In this document: piece by piece, positions 1-12,234 of the stretch
Numbering within the stretch: position 1 is the stretch's first letter
Layout of the letters: every line of letters begins with the position of its first letter
From: Lithospermum erythrorhizon
Lineage: Eukaryota > Streptophyta > Magnoliopsida > Boraginales > Boraginaceae
Direction of reading: 5' to 3'
DNA length: 64,000 nucleotides
NCBI GenBank assembly: GCA_019722365.1
Contig: JADFUC010001868.1
Location: 1,240,001 to 1,304,000, forward strand
Program-made: the position numbers and the translations under genes
Notes under the pieces: generated by a model
The model's input: only the letters and a program-made list of their open reading frames with translations
Told to the model about the DNA's origin: nothing
The model's database searches: none

Positions 1-1010
1 ACTTACCTGTCACAGTCCGAGTTTTTGAAGATCCGTGACCGTGACCAAAGCACAACAAGATGCCGAGCTGCACTACACGAAGAGTCTATCTCACTGAGTT
101 TCGTCTATATATGGGTCTCTCACGGAGGGACAGCGACGAAGGCGTAGTACGTGCCATAGTGACATATCGGATCTAGAGTTAGACATGCCGACTCGTTTGA
201 GTACGAGGAGTTTGTCGCCGGTCTTGGACCTGACTAGGAAGGATAGGTATGTGTTTTGATTCTACACTGGTTGGGTGTTGATCCCGCATCCCTGATGAGC
301 CCATGGGAGGGCGAAACCAGTGAGGCTATGTAGACTAGTTAGAGGCTGAACCCCGATCTTGTCTATGAGATCGTGATGCCGCACGGGTTGGTTCCGTTGT
401 CAGATATCTGAGCCCGTGACGTGAGTTGTTATACACACACCCAAGTAGTGTTTGTTTGAGGGGTACATAAACAAATTGAAATAACGTTATGAAAGAGTAC
501 GTTAAAGAGTAAACACGTGCTTTTCACAAGCAGACGTTATTAATCAGATTACCAGCGGATTTTAGTCAATCATCTATCGGTGGCTGTCTATGATGATCTA
601 TTTAAGTAATGTAAGTATGAATTAACGTAAAGGGATTAATAGGCAGTATGTTTTCTTCCCAATCCAATTTGAAGAATTGTATTATTTTCTAGAAAACATA
701 TATTTTCACACACACCAATTATTATAATAAACTTCCACCGTTCCACGGAGGTATGCCAGATTGTCAGGTGACATTTATGCCTTTCATATGTCTTGCTTCG
801 ACTTATTTTCATACATCCTTTTGGGTTGCAAATGGCAACATAGTTTTTTAATCATGTACTCTTAGCCTTAGGATTTAGAATATATGTGCATATTTAAAAT
901 TTACCTTCTTTTAATAGTTGTAGTTCACCATCAGGGAATGTCGATTTTAGAATATATATTTTATTTTATAATAATATAAGAACTAGTTAGTTTATTTGAT
1001 TTGTATCACT
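1..1010. other. Gene-free left edge
   Basis: No convincing coding region is present. The first 470 bases are visibly richer in GC than the rest of the window edge and contain stops in all frames. They look like decayed repeat sequence, but I could not assign a family. From about 480 the sequence turns AT-rich and shows nothing recognisable. Confidence 0.4.
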
Positions 1011-1012
1011 TA

Positions 1013-1990
1013 GGCTATGTGCAGCAGGGGATCAATTAGGGTGTCAAGAGGGGATCATTTCACACAGCAGAGGATCAATTGAGTGTCAAATTTGACACCC
1101 GGTGGGACCGGGATCAAAATTTGGTCCGGGAGCAATCTGATTTTAACACCCTCAGTGGGTCCCACAAGAAATAAAAAAAAAAAAAAAAAAATGGATCGCC
1201 CATTTCCTTGCGTGTCACGAGCTGCTGACTGGCTGCGACTCTCGCGACACGTGGCGTAGACCGTTGTTTTTCCCCCTCATTTTAAGTGTTTTTGCACAAT
1301 AATTAAGCAAAAAAAAAAAAAAAAATTACACCACTATTTTTTATTTTTCGAGCTCTATAAATAGAGCCTAGGTTTGTGTCATTTGGACAAAAAAAAAATC
1401 AAGTTTTTACACCTTTTTTATTCTTCTTTTAATCACTTTTCTCTTCTGATTTTCAAGAAACTTCATGGATCCTTCACAAAACTATGTTTTATTGTGTGTT
1501 TTATTGTATGTTTTCAATAATTTATGTATGTTTGCTTATTATGTATGTACTCAAGTTCGAGTGATGAATAATATTGTGTGTTATTTTTAAAAAAATTATA
1601 ATATTATTTATTGTATTAAAATATTATGGGATTTTTGAAATTCAAAAAAAAATATATACTATTAAAATATACTTTTAAAATATATGCTGAAATAAAAAAA
1701 TTATTAAAATATTTTAAAAATAATTAAAATATTAAATTAGTAAAAATATATTTTTAAAGAAATTATAATATTATTTATTAATGATATTAAATTTAATAAT
1801 TATATATATGAAATAAATAAAGAGAAATGAAAAATATGGTGGTATATGTTGGAGTGATGTGAAGGAGATAAATAATTTGACATCCTGAATCACACCCTAT
1901 TGTGATTGTTGGTAAAAAATGGGTATTATTTGAGGGTGCTAAGGCTAATCTTGCGGCGAGGAGAGAAGTGTCAATTTGGCAAAACACTTA
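1013..1990 (+). mobile_element. PIF/Harbinger-like element remnant
   Basis: The left part has a repeated GGGGATCA/GTGTCAA terminal region, then a GC-rich stretch with GCGACACGTGGC (about 1235-1248) and a TATA-like CTCTATAAATAGAG near 1350. After an A-rich leader comes a short reading frame starting MDPSQNY (1465). This order matches the better-preserved element near 58 kb, which is in the opposite orientation. After MDPSQNY the coding part is lost and replaced by AT-rich sequence. The six bases CACTTA occur just outside both proposed ends (about 1006 and 1985), though Harbinger elements usually make 3-bp duplications. Family assignment is inference. Confidence 0.4.
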
Positions 1991-2202
1991 AAATAGTTTA
2001 AGTGAATATTTTATACTTATGCAATTAGATTGCTACAGAGTAGTCTTAAGTGAAGCTGTGGCCTGTGAAGTCCTTGTTGGCTTCTTGACTTCTTGTGCCT
2101 TCACTCAATTTGATACAAGGTTATACTGGGCCAAGCCCAGTTCATATGCCTACTAAAAATATTTGAATCTGATAATACCCAACAAAATAGATAGAAATAG
2201 TA

Positions 2203-2391
2203 ATATACTCTGTATCTCATAAGTTGATATAAACACGTCTATACAGTGTTACATGTTTTTGTTATTTTTATTTGTTTCTAGAGCTCCCACTCTACATAAA
2301 AAGAGGGTCAAAGCTAAATTTCGACATTCTTGTAGTTGTCAATAACAATAATTGAAGTTTACGATGGCCATTAAAACTAATACGGAGTAAA
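2203..2391. mobile_element. Stowaway-like MITE (candidate)
   Basis: The segment starts with TACTCTGTATCTCATAAG and ends with AATACGGAGTA, giving weak terminal inverted repeats of the TACTCCCTCCG type. It is about 190 bp, AT-rich and non-coding, with TA at the ends as expected for Stowaway insertions. Confidence 0.4.
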
Positions 2392-3954
2392 TATAAATAA
2401 ATAAACGATGTATATATGGATTGTGGAAGTTAATTTTGTTTGTTAAAAACGTAGCTTGGTCTCGAAGCACTTTGTCTTGGGATATTTTAGAGATAAATCG
2501 CGAGGGTCTTGAAGCTCAGCCCCGGTTAGGAACTTGAGGTTTCCTTTAAACTACTTCTTAAGAAATTCTACCCTTTACGTGACTCGAACTCACACGTAAA
2601 GAGATTAGAGATGCTGGTACTAGCACTCCAAGCTTTTAACAATTTTGTTTGTTAAGTTATTGTAAGCGTAATGTTCCGATGTCTTTTTATTACTCCAACG
2701 TCACCAATTTAATATCATGAAATTTATAGTGAGAGGTCAATTAATTGTTTTGTGTTGAAGCATATTAATGTGTTTTGTGGGCGTTGAATATTAAATTGCG
2801 TAATATATAGTCAAATTAATTTTCCTAATAGCAATTTATTACTTGTAACTTTTATCAAAGTTGTGCATTGTTTCCTTTACACAAATAAAATCTCTATTCC
2901 TTGATTCACAATACTCATAAAGAAACATTTTGGGAAGAAATTACATATAGAAAATTTGATATTTCCACATTTACATATGAGATGTTTGATACTAGATCAT
3001 CTTTTTCAGAATGCTCTTACTGGCATCACATAAATTCTCAGTTTAGGTCTGGAAATTAAATTCCAAAAGCAAAAAATAGAAAAAGGAGCTAGTATTTCAA
3101 AACTCCATGGACCAGCTCAAAAGGACAAAGATAGGAATTGAGTGGGGGCTGAGTCAAGCAACAATTTAACGCACTCACCCCTACATACATGCAGTGTAAA
3201 AAAACCTGACATCTCGAATTCGACTCGAGAATTTTGGATTCGAAAAATTCGTTGCACGATTTTTGTTCTATACAGTTAAACACAAGCTCAAACCTCATTT
3301 TCATCTCGACCACCGAATTCGAATCAAGTCGAACTACATAATTTTATAAAAAGGAATTCAGCTTTTTCATGTTTTATCATAATAATTCGAATATTCCTTT
3401 CGAAAATCGAACAGTACAAATCAAATCCCGAACCTTGAAAATTTTCAAATCGAACTTCGATATTTGGGATTCGTTCCAGTTTCGAATTAAATCGAAGTTT
3501 AGGATTGTTCTGTATGGACACTGCCACCCCCTGTTCACAAAGAAATTGCAAATGAATTAAATAAGAGAATCCAAGAAAAAGGAAAGCACCACCCAAACTA
3601 TATTAATAATGCAAGATTTGTTTTGAAAAGCTTAACTTTAGAGAGAGAAATTAAGAAAAAGACATATAGACATCTGCAACCCATCCCCATTTTCATTGGA
3701 CTTTTCGAACAAAGCAAAATATGGTAATAGAGAGAGAAATAAACCAAACATAGAAACTTGGTTCCTCAGTCTTCACACTACTAATATCTAGTAAGGTTTA
3801 GCTGCGCAAGTTAGCATGCAACTTTCTGTCTAAGCTGCATTTTGGGGTGATGCATTAGTGTTTATCTAGTGATTCTGTTATCTGGGTAGTGTTTATATTG
3901 TTGTTTTATTATCTGGGTAGTGTTTGGTTTCCATTTTTTGGTGATATATGGTAG
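2392..3954. other. Intergenic, upstream of the neprosin gene
   Basis: No gene is recognised. A block at about 3205-3510 is dense in TTCGAA/ATTCGA-type words on both strands. The open frames there come from that biased composition and match no protein I know. A short stretch at 2575-2640 (CGTGACTCGAACTCACACG) resembles the T-arm region of a tRNA-derived SINE but is too degraded to call. The last 200 bases before the neprosin ATG probably hold its promoter and 5' UTR; no clear TATA box was found. Confidence 0.4.
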
Positions 3955-6770
3955 ATGGCGCATTTTAGCAATGGTTTGAGGAGTTGGGTGTTGTTCTTGG
4001 GGTGTTTTTTGGTGCTCATTTCTCCTTCATTGGGTAGTAGATTAGCTGCATCCTCAAGAAACAAGTTAGAGGTTCAAAAACACTTGAAAAGGCTCAATAA
4101 ACCTCCAGTTAAAACCATTCAGGTTTTCACCTACTCTGTTTATAGTATATAGTTTCAAGGAAATAGTTTATAAGTTTCAATCTTTCTGAATGTAATTGAT
4201 AATGTTTATGTTTTTTGTTGTAATAGGTAATAAAGACTGAGTTTAAAAAAAAAATCAAATTTGTGAGCAAATTATTTCTAGAGAGTGAGAGAAATGAACA
4301 GTTTTCTTCAAGTGTCTTTCTCTTTTTAGTTACACAGCTTTGCAATGTATAGTAAATATTTTAAAGAATAGTTTATAAAGTTTCAATTTTTATGACAATA
4401 GTTGATAATGTCTCAATTTTTGTGGGAATAGGTAAAGATTTCAGTTTTTTTGTTTGATTTTTAAATTTATGAGCAAAATATTCCCAGACAGTGAGAGAAA
4501 TGAACAGTTTTCTTTAAGTTTCTTTCTCTTTTTAGCTACACAAACTTTGCAATAATCATATGAAGATGTTTACTTCAGCTTGTTTTTTTAAATGCTACTG
4601 ATTTTTTATTCATTTTCCCTGCAAAACAAATTTCATTTTCCCTTCGCTTTTCAACATTCTTGGAAGGTTAGAGATCTAAAAGTAGTCTCTTTATTGTTCC
4701 TTATTTGGTTAATCAGAGCCCAGATGGAGATATTATCGACTGTGTCCACATCTCTCACCAGCCTGCTTTTGACCATCCATTTCTCAAGGACCACAAAATA
4801 CAGGTTCTTTTTGCTAATGCTGATCTCTTCTGTGCATTCTTTATGTTTAGTTTGGTGGTTTTTAATTAGTGCTTGGATATGTCGTACTCATATAGTCGAT
4901 CCTACTTAATGGGATAACTGGATAAGGCTGGGTTTGGTTTGGTTTTGTTTTGTTTTTAATTAGTGCTCATTTATAACTAAATAGTGATTTCTTTATTGTT
5001 TCAGATGAGACCTAATTACCATCCCGAAGGACTATATGATGAGAACAAGGTATCTGATGGTCATAAAGAGAGAATTGCTCAGTTATGGCATATGAATGGG
5101 AGGTGCGCTGAGGGCACCATACCTGTAAGGAGAACGAAGAAAGATGATGTTTTGAGAGCAAGCTCTGTTAAAAGATATGGAAAGAAGAAGCGTAGAAGCA
5201 TTCCTAAACCAAGATCTGTGGATCCTGACCTCATCAATCAGAGTGGTCATCAGGTAAAAACATTAGGTTGTGTAAAAATAAATTGGAGCTGCACATGATT
5301 TTAGAGTAAACTTATGGCGTCTTTCGGTTGCCAGCATGCGATAGCTTATGTGGAAGGAGACAAGTATTATGGAGCAAAAGCCACGATCAACGTATGGGAA
5401 CCGAAGATTCAGCAGCCGAATGAGTTCAGCTTGTCGCAGATATGGATACTGGGAGGTTCTTTCGGTGAAGATCTTAATAGCATTGAAGCTGGTTGGCAGG
5501 TCTATACATAATGCATATGGATGCTCATCCGTTTTGATTTGTAGATTTCTGCTACATTCGTTTAAGTATAATCTAACAGGTTCGATGTACATGAATTTCA
5601 GGTCAGTCCAGACCTCTATGGTGACAACAACACCAGGCTATTTACTTACTGGACTGTAAGCTTTTGATACTTGATTGTTAATTAAAATTTAAAATTTGTA
5701 TCTTATAGTTTTGGCTAGTAGCTTATGTCTTGTTGTGATCTTGCAGAGTGATGCCTATCAGGCCACAGGATGTTACAATCTTTTGTGCTCAGGCTTCATT
5801 CAAGTTAACAGTGAGATAGCAATGGGTGCTAGTATTTCACCTGTTTCTGCTTATAGGAACTCTCAATATGATGTCAGTATACTTGTCTGGAAGGTAAATG
5901 TCCAAATTCCACACATTTAGCCTATTAGATAGATTAGCTATTCAATTTAGTTATCATTTATCTAAAACCTCTTAATAAAGGTTTGATCATTTCAATTGCT
6001 ACTTTCAATTGTGTAGCAAAGCAGCTTTTATTAAAGTGATGATTGAGTAGTAAATGGTCCTAATTATTCAGATGCTTAGATTCTTGATCTTCTATTCCCC
6101 CTTTAATCACGGAATTATTCCAATTCCTACCATTCTAGTTTTTTATTTTGGATAGTTAGGCTTATCTTTTGAACATCTTTTCAAGATTGAATAATCATGG
6201 CAAAAGCGTATAATTTCTTGGTTGAAATCATTTTCCAGGGTCCATAAATCTTGTTCGTTTTCGATTCTATCTATCTTCTTTATCTAGCGATACAGTTAAA
6301 CTAAATGCACTGCTGCACTGGTAAGGACTTTTTAAATTTCAACCCAGTATCCTTCTTCTAGAACTTGCTAAACTAGTTATTTTGCTTATTAGGATCCAAA
6401 GGAGGGACACTGGTGGATGCAGTTCGGAAACGACTACGTGCTAGGTTATTGGCCGTCGTTCTTGTTCTCCTACTTGGCCGACAGCGCTTCAATGATCGAG
6501 TGGGGTGGGGAAGTCGTGAACTCCGGAGTGGATGGTCATCACACGAGCACGCAAATGGGCAGTGGTCATTTCCCCGAGGAAGGTTTCGCCAAGTCAAGCT
6601 ACTTCAGGAAGATCCAAGTTGTGGACAGTTCCAACAACCTCAAGGCTCCAAAAGAACTAGGAACCTTCACAGAGCAATCTAATTGCTATGATGTCCAAAC
6701 TGGTAGCAATGAAGATTGGGGTCATTATTTCTATTATGGTGGCCCTGGAAGAAACCAAAATTGCCCATGA
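3955..6770 (+). CDS. Neprosin/DUF239 family secreted protein
   Basis: Seven exons, all joined in phase 0: 3955-4122, 4717-4803, 5005-5253, 5335-5499, 5602-5655, 5747-5893, 6393-6770 (415 aa). Residues 1-27 form a signal peptide (hydrophobic [18 protein letters not shown]). Then come the N-terminal neprosin activation domain (about 60-190, with [10 protein letters not shown] and QPAFDHP) and the C-terminal DUF239 domain (about 195-412, ending in a Cys-containing GRNQNCP tail). The family is named for the prolyl endopeptidase neprosin of pitcher-plant fluid. Plants carry dozens of paralogues, mostly of unknown substrate. Glutamates in VWEPKIQ and IEWGGEV are candidates for the catalytic pair, but I cannot align them to the solved enzyme here. 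An AATAAA signal lies at 6782. The gene looks intact and is probably extracellular. The start is the only ATG that gives the signal peptide. Confidence 0.9.
4158..4556. repeat. Direct duplication inside neprosin intron 1
   Basis: Two diverged copies of about 190 bp follow each other (about 4158-4345 and 4366-4556). Both contain AAGTTTCAAT, GTGAGAGAAATGAACAG and TTTCTCTTTTTAG in the same order. The second copy ends about 160 bp before exon 2. The duplication lengthens the intron without touching coding sequence. Confidence 0.75.
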
Positions 6771-8717
6771 AAATGGAATGGAATAAACAAAGAAAATGAG
6801 TGTGTCCTGTACAATGTTAGTGGTCTGTCTTACTGTCTATGATTATTAATCTACTAATTATCTGTCCTGGTTGTCATGTTTTTTTTTTTTCCTTTTTAAG
6901 GTTTTAGGGTAGTGAGTGGATGTGATGATGTGTTAGTGGAGGATTTTTGGTAATATTTTTCTATGTCCTACCTTGAAAAGTCTCCATGTAATTAGTTGGA
7001 GAATGGCCAAGTTTCTGAAAAAGTAAGATTGAAAGAAACAGGCCTTTTGTTAATTCAAGTATTCAACCTAATGGAGTTTATTATCTATCCAAAGTGGGAA
7101 ACTTTATTGCTTTTTCATTTCTTTTGTTTAATTTAATCCTGAAATTTTTTTCTTGAAAGGTATGGACCCTTCCACTGAAGGATTCATGTCTGCCACAGTT
7201 TTAGGTGACTTGAATTTCATAGTATCATACTGTTAATATAAATGCATGATATACCATCAAAATAAATATACTTTTTTAATGCTCCGCTTTATAAAACATT
7301 GCATGATATACTTTTTTAATGCAGTAATGCTCCACTTTATAAATGCCATTTAAAGTGAGGAGTAAATCAGAATTAAGTTCGTTTCAAAGAATGTATATAC
7401 AGCAAATGGTTAGTAACTACTTCAATTAATTATTCTTTAACACTTACATAATCATAATCATTACTTGTAATTCATTCTTCAATTATTATTAAAGTAGTTG
7501 ATTCAGAAATGAGAATAAGACAGCAGTGTGTCGGTGTATATCATTAGTTCTCGTGATTCTGACACTATTTTGACCGGATTCTTCATTTGACTCCAATAAT
7601 GTAATGGATTCATCAACTACAATATTTAAATTGATAATTGATAAATTAATAAATTAGTTAACGTAATAATTTTTTCGATTTCATCATTAACATTTTTTAA
7701 ATTAACACTTGATAATTAATAATTTTATAAATTAATAAATTTTACCGGTCTCGACTTTATTAGTTTATAAATCTTTTATTGTAAGTTAAAATGTACATAT
7801 ACTTAAAGTAAGGAGAATTTAATTATCTTAGTATAAGATTGAACTATAATCAAATCATTAATTAAAATGAATGAATTTCTCAGAATAATTTAGAATCTAA
7901 ACTCCCACATATAAACAAAAACATTAGTTGAAAAAGATTAGATGAAGTACTGATGATTCTCTATTTCTGTTTGTCAATTATTACAGAGAGTCCGTGACCA
8001 TGGCATCATTTTGATCAAAGAAAACCACATGACAATATGACATAAAGATGGTTGAATTAAATGATTTGTCATTGAATAAATATGGCCTAAAACAAATGTC
8101 ACATGCAACCACTTATTATGACTTGACAAGCTCTTCATCTTGGGGCCCAACCACATTACATTATCCACTGTTCTTCTACCCCCCCCTTCTGTAAACATAG
8201 ATTCTTGTTTCTTCATCCATATTCCCTTCTGTGTCATTCACCATTTCACCCCAAACTATCATCATCTTGAAGAAATGATACCCTATCTATTGTAATACAT
8301 AAAAATACTGGTCAAATATCTAGCGACAAACTCCTACGTTCACTATATTATTTCTGAAAATGGAATGCAGCGACGATCTCCTATGTTTATTTATGAAAAT
8401 GGAACACATTAGTTGTCCGCTCTCAAATCGAGAGGTAAGCATTGTATATATGTTGCTCCAACTTGAAGATACCATATTCCAATATGTAAACAACACGGGC
8501 CTCCAATTTATCAACATAAGAACTCAAGAACCATGAAAACAATATACAAATCAACAATGACATGAGTACAAATACCATGCAGCTGCCAGAGAATACACAC
8601 ATGAATGCACAACCCTGTACGTAATGTTACAATCTACACAAGTGAAAATACAATATACAGGTAAGAACCCCCTATGGGAATGAAGCGATATCAACATCGT
8701 TTACTCACAAAATCACT
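6771..8717. other. 3' regions between convergent neprosin and RING genes
   Basis: The first few hundred bases are the neprosin 3' UTR and the last few hundred should be the 3' UTR of the RING gene on the other strand. Between them is AT-rich sequence. A small partial duplication lies at about 7243-7350 (TGCATGATATAC and TTTTTTAATGC occur twice). No gene is seen. Confidence 0.5.
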
Positions 8718-9878
8718 TTAATCATCATGTGAATGAGAAGTACTTGGAGGTATATTGGTTGATGGCCCTGATGACGTTGAAGCCAAATCTGCATCTCTAG
8801 ATTGAGAACCTGAGGATGTAAACAAGCCACTGAAGGGCCAGGGGAGGGGTAACGAAAAACGCCTACCATTTTCATTTCTCCCCACCCTGTCGCCTTCTTC
8901 GCGCCTGCTATCATCACCCTCGTTATTACTGATACCGCTGATGTTTCTAGACCATTCAGTGTTGGTTTTAGATTCATCAGATGGCAATTGGTAACGACAC
9001 ACGGGACACGAACTGTGAAGTTCTAGCCAAGGCAAGATACAACCACTGTGGAACTTATGTTTACAAGGCATCTCCTTTGCATGACTCCCATTCTCAAATT
9101 CGTCCAAACAGACTGAACACTGAAATGTCCCCTCAATTGTCACATCTGGGAGTGCTTCCACCGCATCCTTTAGAGCCGGTGGAGTCCCATATCTGTTTGA
9201 ATCATTCTCGGATAGATGCTGCAACAACAGGTCCAAACCAGGTCCGACAAAATAGTCACCTAAGGAACCAATTGGTACATTCTGGGAATTACCATTTGAA
9301 TCATTAGAACCCTGAATCAAAATTGTCTGATTGAAGGGATTAATTAGTATCACTCGCTGCCCATCTCTTCTCTCCCTATTCCTTTCCCTTCTATGATCAT
9401 CTTCGGAGTTTTCAGGACTCGATTGTATTGCAGCTCGAATACCATGGAGTAACTGGAGAACATTAGTTGCTCTCCTCCTGTTTATATTGGGACCAGGATC
9501 TAGTTCGCGATCCAAGACTCTGCTCAACCCATGATGATGGTGATGGTGGATATTCTCAGTGTCGTTCATATTAGGCACATCATTTTCCTCAAATCCAAGA
9601 CTTCTTAAACGACGATGACGACGTTGATTGTTCATCATACCCATCAAGATAGGAGCCCAAAGAGACAGTGCACGATCAGAATCGGAATCTCCAAAATCGA
9701 ATGGATCATCAACTTCATTTGTTAAAGGGGTTGCAGCAGCATCAGCTGCAGCAGATGCCATTTCTTCAACAAATCCGCCTCGACAAATTGGGCATTTAAC
9801 AGATTCAACATCCATGATAGGACTCACGGTTTGACTGCACATGTGACACCAATAACTCGAGGCTTCAGCTTCATCCAT
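8718..9878 (-). CDS. RING-H2 E3 ubiquitin ligase with N-terminal zinc ribbon
   Basis: A single uninterrupted 386-aa coding exon. Residues 9-33 form the plant zinc-ribbon domain (CHMC at 11-14, CPIC at 29-32) found in the RING1/SIRP/RDUF group. A run of six histidines sits at 112-117. The middle holds a DUF1117-like region with acidic and arginine-rich stretches. The RING-H2 finger has ligands C254, C257, C272, H274, H277, C280, C291 and C294. The C-terminal 90 residues are Ser/Asp-rich and probably disordered. Such proteins transfer ubiquitin from E2 to targets, many in stress responses; the substrate cannot be read from sequence. A 5' UTR intron precedes the ATG. From memory, At1g55530 and At3g13430 are the Arabidopsis relatives next to the same neighbours. 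Confidence 0.9.
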   Translation of the reverse strand: MDEAEASSYWCHMCSQTVSPIMDVESVKCPICRGGFVEEMASAAADAAATPLTNEVDDPFDFGDSDSDRALSLWAPILMGMMNNQRRHRRLRSLGFEENDVPNMNDTENIHHHHHHGLSRVLDRELDPGPNINRRRATNVLQLLHGIRAAIQSSPENSEDDHRRERNRERRDGQRVILINPFNQTILIQGSNDSNGNSQNVPIGSLGDYFVGPGLDLLLQHLSENDSNRYGTPPALKDAVEALPDVTIEGTFQCSVCLDEFENGSHAKEMPCKHKFHSGCILPWLELHSSCPVCRYQLPSDESKTNTEWSRNISGISNNEGDDSRREEGDRVGRNENGRRFSLPLPWPFSGLFTSSGSQSRDADLASTSSGPSTNIPPSTSHSHDD

Positions 9879-9895
9879 TTTTTTTATTTGTAATT

Positions 9896-10314
9896 CTGCA
9901 CAAACATCATCATAGATAAATCAATGGAACAAACCATGAACATAAAAATCAGAACTTTCCCACTAACAAAATTCTAGTTTGCAATATTATTCCTTCTCTT
10001 GTTTCCTAAATATCAAGTCAAATGGACTACTTCAAATGAGAAATTAAAAAAGAACATTTTTTTAGCTCAAGATTCAAACACCCTTTTGCTTCTTGATCAT
10101 CTTAAATCAATGAAAGATACCATGAACATAAAAATCAGAACTTTCCCACAAAAAATTTGCATATATCAATTATTTTTCTTGTTTCCTAAAAATAAAGTCA
10201 AATGAAAAAAAAAAACAGAACATTTTTAGCTCGAAATCCAAACACCCTTTGTTTCTTGATCATCACATATGTTAACATTAAACAGAAAACATAAATCAAC
10301 ATGATGCAAAAATC

Positions 10315-10382
<68 letters not shown>

Positions 10383-10440
10383 CTGATATGACTAAATTCA
10401 GCAAATAAAATCCGAAAGGTTTTATTTTTCGTGATCTTAC
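9896..10440 (-). other. Probable 5' UTR intron of the RING gene
   Basis: On the minus strand, GCCGAG|GTAAGATC at 10440 is a strong donor. TTTGTGCAG at 9896 is a good acceptor 17 bases before the ATG. The intron has no coding potential and contains a long AAT repeat. Leader introns are common in plant RING genes; transcript data would settle it. Confidence 0.6.
10312..10382. repeat. (AAT)n microsatellite, about 23 units
   Basis: An uninterrupted AAT/ATA run inside the leader intron of the RING gene. On the opposite strand it reads as a poly-tyrosine frame, which is an artefact. Perfect repeats of this length are usually polymorphic. Confidence 0.95.
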
Positions 10441-10956
10441 CTCGGCAACAAAAAAGTAGGAGAGAATCTATCAATCAAATATATAAAAGGCAGACCACTA
10501 TCTTAAAATTCGGAGAAAAAATTTTAGCAATTTTATTTTTGGAGATCCAAAAATACCAAATGGTTAACTTTATTTATGTGGCTATTATAATAACTTTACA
10601 AAAATAAGTGAAAATTTGTGCAAAAAATAGCTAGGTAAATAATTAATTATTTAATTAATAATGTAAGAATTGAGCTAGATAGTAAATAAAATTAATTGGA
10701 AGCTTCAAGAAAGCCAATAAATGAAATATTGAAATAACTATGTCAAAATTACCTATTCCTATTTTCTTGAAGATGATCTAGTTGGTCTCTCTCAAATTTT
10801 ATTTTACCATTGAATAAATTTTTTCCACAATTAATTATACAGATGAAATAAACTAGAGAAAATTATTTTTAATATAAAAAATTCAAAAGATTTTATTAGA
10901 GAACGCGTTTTCTTGTTTGGAACACATCAAAGTCAACTGGATATACAGTAAATTAT

Positions 10957-12234
10957 CTCCACACCGAAACATTAAATTTTCGTGGTGTGATTTGACAATT
11001 TTGCCCTGTAATGTTACACGTCACAGGACAACACTACACACACCAAGTGTAACTTTTTAGTGAAATGATAATTTTGCCCTTAATGAAACTTCCTAATTAC
11101 TACACTTGCAAATAGGGGTAAAATAGTCATTTCACACCTAAACCCAACACTATTTGGGTGTGTGTATAATAGTTCGGCCACGATACACCATCGGTATTGT
11201 TCCCATAATTTATTCTTAGTCGGATTTGTAGTGTATCGTGTAATGTAGACAATATATCAAATATATATTGTGTGATGCACGATATACCATGGTTTATCGG
11301 CCACACACGATTTAATTTCACACAAATTTTGATATTTGCTCGACCATACATCAATTTCATATTTAATTTATCCAACTTATATATTTAATTAAATTACACA
11401 TTTAAGCACTTATTTCATACAAATTTAATTAAAAATACATAAATCTAAATGTCTTTCCCGATCCAAACACTTCCTCTTTTCGTTTGTGACCCTCGGTATC
11501 GTCAGCATATCTTTGGGACGTTCTTGATAATAGACTTATAATTACGCTGTATGTTGCACAGAAAGAATGCTGATACGAAATCAACGGGATCCCATTAATT
11601 TTGAACTTATCCTGTAATTAAGGTCATTAATAATAAAAAAAATTTAAGATATATAGTGACAGAAAATAATAATACTTATAAAATGGAAACATGATTAAAC
11701 TTTATATCAAATACATGATTAAACTTACGGCGAATACAGACCACATGTGTTCCCGGCACTCAAATGGAACTATAGACCAATTCATCCATTATGGCTTTAT
11801 GTACTTGAAGCATAAGTCCCGGATCACGGTATTTATAGAATATCCAAAGCGTGTAACAAATTATTTATGCGAACCACACGATATAGCTTGATGGTATCAT
11901 GTGTTGTGCACAATACAACTTGCTTGTATCGTGTGGTTTGCATAATACAACAATAAAAAAAAATTAAAATGTGTTGTAGGGACTACACGATACTTCTTGC
12001 CTGTATCGTGTGATGTACATGACAGGGCCCTAGCGTAATTTCATACCATTCTTATTATTGTTTCGGTGTGTCTTTAGCACCAGTGCCGGGAGCTATAATC
12101 ACACCTCAAACGGTATTAGAATATGATATGAAATTACTATTTTACTCTGCTTATGTGTAAGTGTTGTAGTGAGGAAGTTTAGTTTGGACAAAATAGTTAC
12201 TTCATTGATTAATTTTACTGTTTCAGTGTGCTTT
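10957..12234. mobile_element. Mutator-like non-autonomous element with long inverted repeats
   Basis: The left end (CACACCGAAACATTAAA, from 10961) matches the reverse complement of the right end (TTTACTGTTTCAGTGTG, to about 12230). Similarity continues inward for about 200 bp: both arms share AAACTTCCT, then GGGTAAAATAGTCATTTCA (left) or its counterpart AGAGTAAAATAGTAATTTCA (right). Long TIRs and a 1.3-kb size fit a MULE. There is no transposase. The core holds several copies of ACACGATA/TATCGTGT words. I could not fix a 9-bp target duplication. A related single arm lies upstream of the second dioxygenase gene (43453-43614). Confidence 0.6.

Noticed and set aside
3089..3596. Overlapping ORFs on both strands
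   Set aside because: Produced by a TTCGAA-rich low-complexity block. The proteins have no recognisable motif.
10198..10404. Poly-tyrosine reading frame
   Set aside because: It is the AAT microsatellite read in one frame.
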